In this document: one piece after another, positions 23,841 through 34,051 of the stretch | How positions within the stretch are numbered: position 1 is the stretch's first letter | Layout: each line of letters begins with the position of its first letter | Source of the DNA: Anaspis maculata | Lineage: Eukaryota; Arthropoda; Insecta; Coleoptera; Scraptiidae | Assembly: GCA_949128115.1 (NCBI GenBank) | Contig: OX421966.1 | Span: forward strand, 53,131,416-53,195,415 | Reading direction: 5' to 3' | Length of the DNA: 64,000 nt | The notes under the pieces: model-generated | What the model was told of the DNA's origin: nothing | The model's input: the letters and a program-made list of their open reading frames with translations, nothing else | Database searches by the model: none | Position numbers and translations under genes: made by a program

Positions 23841-24100
23841 CACTGTGCGTCGGCTCTAGAGCACGGCAGAATTATACGCGAAATGAGTATGATTTTTCGG
23901 GAGTCGTCGCGAAATCGTATGCCGGGTCACCGAGGAAACTGCTGGAGAACGCATGGAACATTCGAGATGGATTAGTCGGACTTATAAAAAGCATCAATCG
24001 TCGGCTCACGGGCAGTATTGACTTTGGAAGCGAACGAGTGCGATAGAAAGCGAAGTAGTAACCTGCGATATTCCAAGTAGATGATTGTTGGCGTGTATTT

Positions 24101-24650
24101 TGCCAAGATAGACTTTGCCAAGCTGACCAGGGTCCTGGAGCTCCGATATAGAGAAAATCATGTGCGGCAGATCCATCAAACCCAGCTGAAGGCAAGGACA
24201 CAAAGGAGCAGAGAAAGCCTTCAGGAATTCAAATCCGAAGTCCTGAGGCTGGTTTACCCAGCGCATCCAGCAGATGTTTTGAAAGACATCGCAAAAGAAA
24301 CCTTCGTGAGCGGACCAAGAGATCCAGATCTGCGTCAGAATGTCATAATCAGCAATCCAGCCAATATCAGCGACGCACTCATCCAAGCTATTCGCATTGA
24401 GGCAGCCAAAGATGCTTTGCGCCCTCATTGTCTTGAGAATGTGAACTTTGACGAATCCGGAGCATCAATACTTCCGAGAAATCTACGAAGGAAATACTCG
24501 AAGAAATCCTCGGCGTTTTATTAGGAACAAACCCTAAGGCGAGCCAAGAGCTGGAGGAAGACCGCGTTGCTTTGGCTGTGGAAGACCAGGACATCTGCAT
24601 CGGGACGGCAGGCAAAGGTCGAGTTCTAGTGATCGTTCCACACCGGGGCG
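24101..24650 (+). pseudogene. Ty3/gypsy gag fragment with degenerate zinc knuckle
   Basis: The open frame to 24,524 encodes a helical, charged segment (TQRSRESLQEFKSEVLRLVY, then SDALIQAIRIEAAKDALRP) of the kind found in retrotransposon capsid proteins. After a frameshift, CFGCGRPGHLHRDG at 24,568-24,609 is a CCHC nucleocapsid knuckle (CX2CX4HX4C) with the last Cys replaced by Gly. The N-terminus is lost in the fusion with the LTR. The reading stops where the 5.5 kb foldback-type element is inserted, and the element's protease resumes at 30,187. It is non-functional. Confidence 0.75.
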
Positions 24651-24660
24651 GAGGGTGCTA

Positions 24661-24800
24661 GGACAATTCGTCCCGCGGACAATTCGTAGCGGACAATTCG
24701 TCGCGGACAATTCGTCCCGCGGACAGTTCGTCCCGCGGACAATTCGTCCCGCGGACAATTCGTCTCACGGACAATTCGTCCCGCGGACAATTCGTCGCAA
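24661..24800 (+). repeat. Left terminal 16-mer array, nine units
   Basis: GGACAATTCGTCCCGC and 14-base variants (GGACAATTCGTAGC, GGACAATTCGTCGC), head to tail. A minus-strand ORF of repeated arginine/cysteine/proline codons here is an artefact. Confidence 0.95.
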
Positions 24801-24835
24801 GTGAAGGCTTCGGAAGGTAAGGGGGTTATATTACA

Positions 24836-27800
24836 CATAAAGACACAAGGGGGCTCAATAAAAGGATCTAAAAATCATAAGCAAATACAAGGGGTTCCGA
24901 CAGAGATCCGAACGCCACAAAAAAATGCAACGGGTCTCAGCAAGGCTTCAAACGATATTGAAAACACAAGGGGGCCTTACGGAGCTTCGAGAGGGCTCCG
25001 AATATCACATAGAGGCACAAGGTGCTTACTACTGCTTCGAAAGCCATGGAAAGATGTGAGGGGGCTCAGCATGCAGGGCTTCAAAAGACGTTGAAGAAAC
25101 AAGGGGCCCACGGCAGCTACGGATGACACAAAAAGGCAACAGGAGGCTCACTGGAATTCTGATAGTCGCATTGAAGAACATAAGGGGGCTCACTAGGGCT
25201 CCAAGTTACACTCATGGAAACGAGGGGGCTCACTAGGGTTCCAAGCTACACGTATGGACACAAGGAGGCTCACTGGGCTCCAAACTACTCTTGCGGGCAC
25301 AAGGGAGCCCGATAGAGCTCCGTTTATCACATGAAAGCACAAGGGACTTACACTAGGGCTTCCAGCAATGTAAAAGCGGACAAGATGGCTCACTGGAGTT
25401 CTGAGAGCCACGAAAACACAAAATGGGGCTCATTAGGGCTCTTAACGACACATAGGGCACAAGGGGCCTAACAAGAATCTGGAAATCACGGGAAAATGCA
25501 AGGGGGCTCCGTAGAGCTTCATAAAATATTGGTTACACGAGGGGGGCCCAGGGGGCTCTTTACAACAAAAAAAAGGCAAAAGGGGGCTCACTGTATGATA
25601 CTCTAAAAGCCAACACGAGTGGACTGATTGGGGCTCCAAACTACACATAAGGGTACAAAGGGGACCCGATAGAGCTCCAAAAGCCATGGAAATACAACAA
25701 GGGGGCCCAATGGAGCTCTGTATAATCAAAAAAGGCAAGAGGGGGGTGACTGGGTTTCTGGGAGCCATTAAAAAACAAAAGGGGCTCACTAGGACTCGAA
25801 ACTACACTAACCGGCACAAGGGGGTCCGATAGGGCTCCGCATATCACATAAAGGCACAAGGGAGCCCAAAGAGCTTTATATAACAACAGAAGGCAAGAGG
25901 GGCTCACTGAAATTCCGGAAGCTACGAAAAAACACAAGAAGGCTCATTAGGGCTCCATACTACACTTGAAGACACAAGAGGGCTCTACAGGGCTCTGAAT
26001 ATCACATGAAGGCACAAGGTGCTTACTGCTGCTCCGGAAGCCACGGAAAGCACGGCTTCAAAAGACGTTTGAAGAAACAAAGGGGCCCACTGACGCTCTG
26101 GATGACATAAGACGGCAACAGGGGGCTTACTGGAACTCTGATAGTCATGGAAAAACACAAGGGGGCTCACTAGGTCTCCAAGCTATACTTATGGACACAA
26201 GGGGCCTCACTAGGGCTTCAAACTACACTTGCGGACACAAGAGGGTCCGATAGGGCTCCGTATATCACATGGAGGCACAAGGGACTTACACTAGGGCTTC
26301 CAGAAATGCAAAAGCGCACAAGACGGCTTACTGGGATTCTGAAAGCCACGAAAACACATGAGGGGGCTTATTAGGGCTCCAATGTACACATAGGGCAGAA
26401 GGGGCCTATGAAAGATCCAGAAATCACGGGAAAGTGCAAGGAAGCTCCGTAGAACTTCGTCTGATATTGGTGACACAAGCGGCTCTTTATAACGAGAAAA
26501 GGCAAAAGAGGACTCACTGTATAGTACTGAAAAGCCAATAAAAACAAAAATGGACTGATTAGGGCTCCAAACTACACATAAGGGTACAAGGAGACCCTAT
26601 AGAGCTCCGAAAGCCACGGAAATACGACAAGGGGGCCCAATGAAGCTCTTTATAATCAAGCTTATCTGCTTGCACAATGGGGCCCGATAGGGCTTCGAAT
26701 ATCACCTGAAGGCAAAAAGTGCTTGCTACTGCTCCGAAAGTCGCGGAAAGATGTAAGGGAGCTCAGCAGGGCTTCAAAAGACGTTGAGGAAACAAGGGGG
26801 CCCAATGGAGCTCCGAATAACACAAGAAGGCAACAAGGGGTTTACTGGAATTCTGATAGCCAGACAAAAAACAAGAGGGCTCACTAGGCGCCAAACTATA
26901 CTCTTGCGGACACAAGGAGGTCCGATAGGGCTCCGTATATCACATGAAGGCACAAGGGACTTACACTAGGGCCTCCAGCAATGCAAGAACGCACAAGCCA
27001 CGAAAACACATAATGGGACTCCTTAGGGCTCCAAATGACGCAGGGCTCAATAAAAATCAGAAAGTCACGGGAAAATGCAAGGGGGCTCAGTAGGGCTTCA
27101 AATGATATTGGTGACACAAGGGGGCTCAAGGGGCTCTAAGGGGGTTCATTTGGGCTCCAAATTATATTTGAAGAAACAAGGGATTAGGGGTCAAATATAA
27201 CATAAAGGCACAGGGGACTTACTACTGCTCCAAAAGCCTATAGGAAAAGTGCAAGGGGGCCCAACAGAACTTCAAACGGTATTGAAGAGACAAGGGGGCC
27301 TCATGGAGCTCTGTATAACAAAATAACACGAAATGGGGGCTTACTGGTACCTACTCCGAAAGTCATGAAAAAACATAAGGAGGCTCAACGGGGCTCTAAC
27401 TACACCTGAAGGCACAATGGGGCCCGATAGGGCTTCAACATGCCATGACGGCATAACGCTGCTTGCTGCTCCGGAATTCATGGAAAATTCGAGGGGGCTC
27501 AGCAGGGCTTCAAGTTACGTTGAATATAGAATAAGGGGGCCCAGTGAAGCTCTTGATAACACAAGACTGCAAAAGGGGCCTTATGGGAATCTGAAAGCAA
27601 TGAAAACATAAGAGGACTCATTAGAGCTCAAAAATTACACTAGAGAAGATGAGGGGCTCGATAGGGGCCAAATATCTCATGAAAGTATAAGGGGGCTTAC
27701 TGGTGCTCCCACTGACGTAGTGCTCCCAAAGCTTGGTGTACTAGCAAAAATTCTCGGAATGATGCAAGGGGACTAGGCAGAGCTCCAAAGACATGAAGAA

Positions 27801-27890
27801 ACCAGAGTGCGCAGTGGGGCTCCAAATACTACAAAAAGGAATAAGGGGGCTTACTAAAGTTCGAAAAGCAACGAAGAAAGACAAAGGGAC
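24836..27890. repeat. Minisatellite, about 40 bp unit, about 3 kb
   Basis: Units of about 40 bp follow the pattern ACAAGGGGGCTCACTAGGGC then TCCAAACTACACTTGAAGGC, giving roughly 75 diverged copies. Larger blocks recur: the stretch with GGTGCTTACTACTGCT, GCTTCAAAAGACGTTG and TGGAATTCTGATAG appears near 25,020, 26,010, 26,705 and, more diverged, 27,210. This shows higher-order duplication with deletions. Minus-strand ORFs rich in Pro, Leu and Ser (up to 115 codons) come from the repeat and are not genes. Confidence 0.9.
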
Positions 27891-27893
27891 TTG

Positions 27894-29991
27894 TAGTCGT
27901 AGCGGTACACCAAATTATTCTGCACTTCTAACGATTTCGATTATTTTCGGCACAGATGATCATTGGACCTATACAAGCCTTTTGACCCGCAGCACCACCA
28001 AATTTGCCCCTTCGGAACGGAGGGGTGGGGGTATCTTCAGAATTTGAAGCTTCAGGTCTGGTATGGTCCAATGAAGACCCACAAAGGCAAGTGAGTAGTC
28101 ATTTCCGAATGATTTTCATCCGCTGATGTCGATTCTCACGTGAAAAATGAGTTGCGCAGTCATTTGACAAAGATAATTGGTAATAATAAGAGATAAAGAT
28201 GAAATCAAGCGGTCATCTATTGAGCTCTGTGGGAACTTGTTTTTTGTGATAAATACATGAAACTTGGTAGGGCTGTTCATTATAACTTACTTTCCAAATA
28301 TGGAGGGAGCACCACGCGTTCCGACGCATGACGTCGCGACGCAATGTCAAAAAACAGTGGTCGTCATTTCCAGAACAGTCGATAGGAATATTATAATTTG
28401 TTCGATTTCTTCCATCAAGCCATGTGCTTTCAAGATTCAATAACATATTTCTGTCGATTTGGGGAAACGGTGGGCTACCAGTGGTGAACCAGGTGCCTGT
28501 AAGGGGAACTGTGAGGTTTCTTCACCCCCAAATTTCCGCGGTCAACATCTTCGGATAAAACCGAGGATAAAACTAACTATTTTGAAGTCTGTGCATACGA
28601 ATATGTTATCTGATTAACGTTTCTCGTGTTTCGTCCTTCTAGGGACTCCTCAGTGTGTTTTATACAGATCTAGCGATCGAATGAATGGCACTCAGAAAGG
28701 TAGTTTGATTACTGGAGAAAAGCGATCTTTAATGTTGTACCATATCAGGTACATACTCGGTTACACAACTCTTACAAACTAAACTATACATTATTATAAC
28801 GATAAATCGCCTGTTAATATCGATGCCACCGTACTGAAAAAAGAAATCGCTTTGTATGAGACCGCATCAAATGATTGAACCATTATTGTTTGTTTATTTG
28901 TTTGTTTTTATCCTTATCGGCATTTCTTATGTCATAGGAGTTTGCTGAATTTCATTACCAAATATCACAAGCTGAAAAACTTTGTTTCTATAGCACAAAG
29001 CACTGTGCCGGGAATCGAATTCAAGAATTCAAGATTTTGATATTGGTGCTTTTTTCAGACGTATTTACTTTATTCATATCCGAGACTTTATTCATACCCT
29101 AACACTAGAATCACAGAAATTGCATTTACTCCTTTTTTACCCATTTCAAATAAAACGGTATTCCAGAATCGGTTACTTTACTAGGTAGTCTGAATGATCT
29201 GGCGCGGTTGCGAAAACTGTATAAACCATACTGAGGAGTCCTTAGAAGGACGAAACATGGAGAATGTTGACCAGATGACATAATTATTCGTATGGACAAA
29301 CTTAAAAATAGTTTTATCCTAATATGTTGACCGTGGAAATTTGGGGGTAAAGAAACCTCACAGCTCCCTCTAGCAGACACCTGACTTACCACTGGTAGCC
29401 CACCGTTTCCCCAAGTTGACAGAAATATGTTATTGAATCTCGAAAGCATATGGTTTGATGAAAGAAATCAAATAAACTATGATAATATATCGACTATTTT
29501 GGAAATGACGACCACTATGTTTTTTGACATTTCGTCGCGACGTCATGCGTCGGAACGCGTGGTGCCCCCTGCATATTTGGAAAGTGAGTAATAATGAACA
29601 GCCCTACCAAGTTTATTGTATTTATCACAAAAAAACAAGTTTCTACAGAGTTCAGTAGATGACCACTTGATTTCATCTTTATCTCTTATTATTACCAATT
29701 ATCTTTGTCAAATGACTGCGCAACTCATTTTTCACGTGAGAATCGACATCAGCGGATGAAAATCATTCGGAAATGACTACTCACTTGCCTTTGTGGGTCT
29801 CCATTGGACTATACCAGACCTGGAGCTTCAAATTCTGAAGATACCCCCACCCCTCCGTTCCTGAGGGGCAAATTTGGTGGTGCTGCGGGTCAAAACGCTT
29901 AAATAGATCCAATGATCAACTGTGCCGAAAATAATCGAAATCGTTAGAAGTGCAGAACTTGGACAATTTTAGGCCCGTACCGCGACGACTA
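27894..29991. mobile_element. Long-TIR element family B, copy 2 (2.1 kb)
   Basis: Begins TAGTCGTAGCGGTACACC and ends GTACCGCGACGACTA. Arms of about 800-850 bp are inverted copies; the centre is about 28,750-29,190. TTG flanks both ends, a possible 3 bp target duplication. It is more compact than copy 1 (15,616-20,809) and lacks that copy's later insertions, so it serves as the reference for them. No coding sequence is visible. Confidence 0.88.
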
Positions 29992-30026
29992 TTGTTAAAG
30001 TTAAGACAAAGGGCAAAACATTATTT

Positions 30027-30180
30027 TGCGACGAATTGTCCGTGAGACGAATTGTCCGCGGGACGAATTGTCCGCGAGACGAATTGTCCGCGGGACGAAT
30101 TGTCCGCGGGACGAATTGTCCGCGACGAATTGTCCGCGACGAATTGTCCGCTACGAATTGTCCGCGGGACGAATTGTCCG
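30027..30180 (-). repeat. Right terminal 16-mer array, ten units
   Basis: GCGGGACGAATTGTCC units, the inverted form of the left array, including the single 14-base GCTACGAATTGTCC variant in second place from the outer end, as on the left. Confidence 0.95.
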
Positions 30181-30186
30181 GTCACG

Positions 30187-30571
30187 GGGGCGGTGAACTC
30201 CCAGCCCTGATAGACACTATAAGTAGAACTAATTTCAGCTAGCGCTAAGGGGCGCACGCTGGCTGGCAGTCCTCAATGCCCCAGGAGTTACTCCGTATCA
30301 CTGCTGCAGGAGTCACCTAATAGCCTTCTTCTAAGTGGAAAGCTTGACGAGGACAATTGCGTGTTCGTAATCGATACGGGAGCCACGAAGTCGATTGTTT
30401 GACGTGGGATGCTTCGAAAGCAACGCATTGTGTCACTGAGGGACGGAGCTCGTTTGACTACAGCTACCGGAGAGTCTGCTACATTGTATAGAGAGGAGGT
30501 GAAGTGAGCATTCACTTTGGACGAATTCTGCTGCAAAAAAGTTCCTGGTCGCTGACATTGTTGACGACTTC
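30187..30571 (+). pseudogene. Gypsy protease region
   Basis: VFVIDTGATKSIV at 30,361-30,399 contains the retropepsin D-T-G-A active site and is followed at once by a stop. A little downstream, a frame with SLRDGARLTTATGESATLY matches the flap-side block of gypsy proteases. The segment follows directly on the right border of the inserted foldback-type element. Frame breaks show the protease is dead. Confidence 0.8.
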
Positions 30572-32170
30572 ATGCTTGGCCTGGACTTGATGGATCAGTA
30601 CGGATTCATCCTGGAGGTTGGACAGCGGACGCTGAAGATCGGAAACGGAGAAATGGCGCTTAGAACATCCGTAAAGGCCGCCGAGGAAATCCGCCTACTT
30701 TCAGCTGAAACCAGTCGTGTAGCCGCTAACTCCGAGAGAATCGTGTGGGCAGCACTAAGCGAACAACCTGGAGGACATGTCGCAAGCATTGCTGAACCCG
30801 GCACAGCTGCCAGCTGCATAAAGACGTTGATTAACATAGACAAGACGAAAATCCCGATCAGAGTCATTAACTCGAGCAAGACATGTAAAACAATCAAGGG
30901 AGGAGAGACCCTGTGCAAGTGTAAACCCGTAGAATGGATCTCGCGCTGTGAAGACGTGTCGACAAAGGCTGCGACTCCCAAGCTCTTGAAGAAAAAGCTA
31001 GTGGAGATGTTCTCGCCTGACTGGGAACATTTGAGTGGCAAGGAGAAGGAGCTTGCGACGGATTCATACAAGAAGAAGCTGCAGCCTTTTCAATGGAAGG
31101 TAATCCTACCGAGAGGACCAGCGTGATCCAACATCGGATGAACACTGAGAACGCCGCACCGATTCGACAGGCTCTCAGAGGCCTACCATTGGCGAAGCAA
31201 GAAGAAGTGTCGAAGCTCTTGAAAAACATGTTGGATGAAGGCGTGATAGAAGAATCGACGAGCCCATGGTCTTCACCGGTTGTTTTGGTTACGAAGAAAA
31301 ACGGGAGTACGCGACTTTGCGTGGACTACCGCAAACTCAATATGATGTGACAAAGAAAGACAGCTATCCACTGCCCCGGATTGACGACACTTCGAGCACG
31401 CTGTCTGGATCGAGACGGTTTTCGACGGTTGACCTGAAGAGTGGTTACTGGCAAGTGGGACTTCACAACGACGACAAAGAGAAGACGGCGTTTTCTGCCG
31501 CGAGCGGTCTTTATCAGTTTCCTGTGATGCCGGTTGGACTTTGTAACGCACAGGCCACGTTTGAACGTCTAATGGAGTGTGTCTTGCAAGGTCTTACATG
31601 GGAAACTTGCCTAGTCTACCTCGACGACGAAATGGTCATCGGTCGACCATTCGAGGAACACCTGGAAAACCTCCGGGAAGTATTTCGACATCTTCGAGGT
31701 GCACATCTCAAGCTCAATCCAAAGAAATGCGTGCTCTTTCAGAAGCAATTTGAATTTTTGGGGACACATAGTGTCGTCGGAAAGAATCAAAACCGATCCA
31801 GCAAAATTGGATGCTGTCGGCGAGTGGCCACGAGCAAGAAATCAGCATGAAGTCAAAAGTTTCTTGGGCTTATGCACATACTACAGACGATTCGTGGAGA
31901 AGTTCGCTGAAATTGCTAAGCCCTTACACAAACTGACTGAAAACCGAGCGCCATTCCTGTGGACTAAGGAATGTGAAAACTCATTCAAGACTCTGAAGGT
32001 TGCATTGTGCTCGAGTCCTATTCTGGCTACCCTCTTCCACAAGGACAGTACATCTTGGACACTGATGCCATCAGCAACAGCGGAATTGCAGCAGTGCTGT
32101 CACAACATCAGCAGGGTCAGGAGCGAGTAGTAGCGTACTACAGCAAAATGTTGTCCAAGCCTTAAGAAAC
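30572..32170 (+). pseudogene. Gypsy reverse transcriptase and start of RNase H
   Basis: Successive frames give SPVVLVTKKNGSTRLCVDYR (31,272-31,331), DSYPLPRIDDTSSTLSGSRR, FSTVDLKSGYWQVGL, PVMPVGLCNAQATFERLM and the active site VYLDDEMVIG at about 31,614-31,643. The motif keeps both catalytic aspartates, but the usual hydrophobic residue after them is Glu. Connection motifs SFLGLCTYYRRFVEKFAEIA and LTENRAPFLW follow. RNase H starts with YILDTDAI at about 32,050. Frame changes near 31,350, 31,780 and 32,020 and a stop at 32,163 make it non-functional. It resembles the 412/mdg1-type elements common in insects. Confidence 0.93.
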
Positions 32171-32665
32171 TACTGCGTGACGCGTAGGGAGCTACTGGCC
32201 ATAGTGGAAGCTGTCGATCTTTTTCACCAGTACCCCTATGGCCGGAAATTTTTGGTGAGGACTGACCACGCTGCCCTGAAATGGCTACTGCAGTTGAAGA
32301 ATCCCGAGGGACAGTTGGCACGGTGTATCGAGAAACTGCAACAATATGACTTCAAAATCCAACATCGCCCTGGAAGAAGTCATGGCAACGCGGATGCTCT
32401 TTCTCAAAGACCATGCAACGAGGACTGTAAACACTGCAGGTGGGCAGACCAACAGAATGAGAACGTCGAAGTCAAGGCAATCGTTGTCGAAACTCAAAGG
32501 AATTGGACTACGGCTGAGCTCAAGAAGGAGCAGCGTGAGGACCCAGCCATCGCATTGGTTCACTTGCTGGAAGAAAGGAACTTGGCCAGGACAGACCAGA
32601 GTGGGCCAAGATCTCTGGTGAAGGGCCCGAATTCAAGGCTCTTTGGGCACAGTGGAATTCTCTGA
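32171..32665 (+). pseudogene. Gypsy RNase H C-terminus and linker
   Basis: The frame gives TRRELLAIVEAVDLFHQYPY, GRKFLVRTDHAALKWLL, NPEGQLARCIEKLQQYDFKI and HRPGRSHGNADALSQRPC, the classical RNase H to integrase linker of Ty3/gypsy elements. CNEDCKHC follows. It is continuous in function with the segment to the left but separated by a stop. Confidence 0.92.
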
Positions 32666-33390
32666 GAATAGAGAATGAGCTGCTGAAGAGAGTCTGGGAG
32701 AGTCCTGATGAAAAGAAGGAGATGGTTCAATTGGTGCTTCCCAAAAGAGTGTGGAATGAAAGAGGTCCTGAAGGAAACGCACGATGGCGTCATGGAGGGC
32801 ACCTTGGGGTGAACAAGACGTTGGCCAAGGTGCGCGAGCGGTTTTACTTGGTGAACTGCCAGAACGACGTGAAAACATGGTGTCGTCAGTGCGAGGTTTG
32901 TGCAGCCAGCAAAGGACCAAGAACTCGCAGCCGAGGAGAGCTGAAGACTTACAATGTTGGGGGCGCCTTTGGAACGCATCGCGATCGATGTGGCTGGCCC
33001 GTATCTGTATTCTACTCGAGATACAGAAAACCAGGACCACGTCCTTTCATCCAGGGTCCGACGAAATGGTTGAACGGAGAGATTCGCCTCCGCTGCGATT
33101 TACAATTTGGCACGCCGGAGAATGATCCTAAAAACATATCCGAATACGTCAACGATCTAAGGCAAAGAATGTGCGACATCCACGAGTTGGTTCGAAACCG
33201 GATTCGAATCGCGACCGACCGAATAAAGACCCGTTACGACTTGAAAGCTAACTGCACGGGATTTCAAGCAGGTGACCTGGTCTGGTTGTACAATCCTCAA
33301 CGCAATAAAAGAAGGTCTCCGAAGTTGCATCCGTCGTGGGAAGGACTGTACACGGTAGTCAAGAGGACTGGAAAAATTCTATCGCTTTAA
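32666..33390 (+). pseudogene. Gypsy integrase with catalytic core deleted
   Basis: HGGHLGVNKTLAKVRERFYL and DVKTWCRQCEVCAASKG (32,791-32,925) form the HHCC zinc-binding head. The catalytic core begins with RIAIDVAGPYLYSTRDTE (first Asp at about 32,987) in another frame but breaks off near 33,040. Next comes the far C-terminal part, CDLQFGTPENDPKNISEYVN and QAGDLVWLYNPQRNKRRSPK, then PSWEGLYTVVKR, the GPY/F-like module. The second and third catalytic acidic residues are gone. No 3' LTR follows within the window, so the copy is 3'-truncated. Confidence 0.9.
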
Positions 33391-33728
33391 CATAAAATGC
33401 AGTAATTAGCTATATGGAGCCCAGTTGATAGAAATTCCAACTGATGATTTACAACTCTGTAGCCTTGGTAATAACCCCTTGTTGCAACAATGGCAACCAA
33501 CAGGACACACGACGCTTTTATCAAGGCTTTTATGAAGCAGGCCCCTTGGTCTTCTCACTTCAAAAAGACTTCGTAGGTTTCTCGGTGAAGATCGATTCAA
33601 AGGGCTCAAGGTCGTTTTGACTTGCTAAGACTAGGGAATCAGACGCAAGAAGGGAGAGACATTGAATGGTGGTATGTGATATAAATAATGGAAGGGTTTA
33701 TTTCGACACAAAGTTTTGTAATAATGAC
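33391..33728. other. No feature recognised
   Basis: Sequence after the broken end of the gypsy copy. No TGTTACG LTR start was found here or further right in this intron. Confidence 0.5.
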
Positions 33729-33897
33729 GTATAGACAATACAAATAGAGAAGACCATATGTTATCACCACCGTCGTCACGAATATTGGGGCATCAAAAAT
33801 CAGCCAACCTTTTTTTGAATGATGGACTCGTCTGGTTCCTACGCAACCGTAAAAATCCGTGACGACATATGGTCTTTTCTGTTTGTATTTTCTATAC
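33729..33897. mobile_element. Hairpin element, about 170 bp
   Basis: GTATAGACAATACAAATAGA, AGACCATATGTTATCACC and CGTCGTCACG on the left are mirrored by CGTGACGACATATGGTCT and TTTGTATTTTCTATAC on the right. The loop is about 65 bp. Confidence 0.8.
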
Positions 33898-33934
33898 TAT
33901 GGGCGTAAAAAAGCATAGATGGGCCTTAACTATC

Positions 33935-34051
33935 TATAACGGGTGTTTTTTTGAATCTGGCGTCAAGCATGCTGTGCTCCGGCCGAATGAGGCTCTTTTC
34001 GGCTGGAGCACAGCATACTTGGATGCCAGATTCAAAAAAACACCCGTTATA
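33935..34051. mobile_element. Near-perfect hairpin element, 117 bp
   Basis: TATAACGGGTGTTTTTTTGA, then ATCTGGC and AAGCATGCTGTGCTCC pair with the right half (GGAGCACAGCATACTT, GCCAGAT, TCAAAAAAACACCCGTTATA). The GGCCGAA..TTCGGCT centre closes the stem. It is almost a continuous 50 bp stem. Confidence 0.88.

Larger units (their letters stand above)
22686..23847. mobile_element. Foldback with tRNA-like ends, 1,162 bp, 5 bp target duplication
   Basis: Ends are CACAGTGGAAC and GTTCCACTGTG, flanked by CGTCG on both sides (22,681-22,685 and 23,848-23,852). Arms are about 470 bp, for example AATTCTGTTTGAATTG against CAATTCAAACAGAATTG. The outer 85 bp of each arm is tRNA-like. The solo LTR at 52 kb lacks the insertion and gives the empty site (GGCGCCGG against GGCGTCGG). 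Confidence 0.93.
22503..24100 (+). mobile_element. 5' LTR of the gypsy element, interrupted and 3'-truncated
   Basis: This begins TGTTACGAGC and aligns with the solo LTR at 52,109-52,626, through GTGCATTCTGGTAAACACG, a TATAAAAA box at 23,983 and GGCGTGTATTT. It is split by a 1,162 bp foldback at 22,686-23,847. LTR homology stops near 24,100, where gag-like coding begins directly. The polyadenylation part of the LTR, the primer-binding site and the start of gag have therefore been deleted. Confidence 0.85.
24661..30180. mobile_element. Foldback-type element with tandem-array ends (5.5 kb)
   Basis: Both ends are arrays of GGACAATTCGTCCCGC in opposite orientation. Reading inward, the unit variants follow nearly the same order on both sides (CCCGC, AGC, CGC, then mostly CCCGC, then CTCAC, CGC), so they are true inverted repeats and not two independent arrays. 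The element splits the gypsy copy between nucleocapsid and protease. A possible imperfect target duplication GGGGCGG lies just outside each array (24,645-24,651 and 30,187-30,193). Inside are a 3 kb minisatellite and a 2.1 kb long-TIR element. The architecture recalls Drosophila FB elements; no transposase is present. Confidence 0.8.

Noticed and set aside
23760..23847. tRNA-Leu or tRNA-Ser gene
   Set aside because: A and B boxes and a T-run are present, but no full cloverleaf with acceptor stem could be paired, and it lies in the repeated arm of a mobile element.
24081..24163. Start codon at 24,081 as the native gag start
   Set aside because: The first codons lie in LTR sequence, so the frame arises from a deletion that fused LTR to gag.
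24661..24800. CRISPR-like array of short repeats
   Set aside because: Units are contiguous without spacers and occur as inverted ends of a eukaryotic element.
25193..27129. Several minus-strand ORFs of 60-115 codons with signal-like hydrophobic runs
   Set aside because: All lie in the 40 bp minisatellite and repeat with its period.
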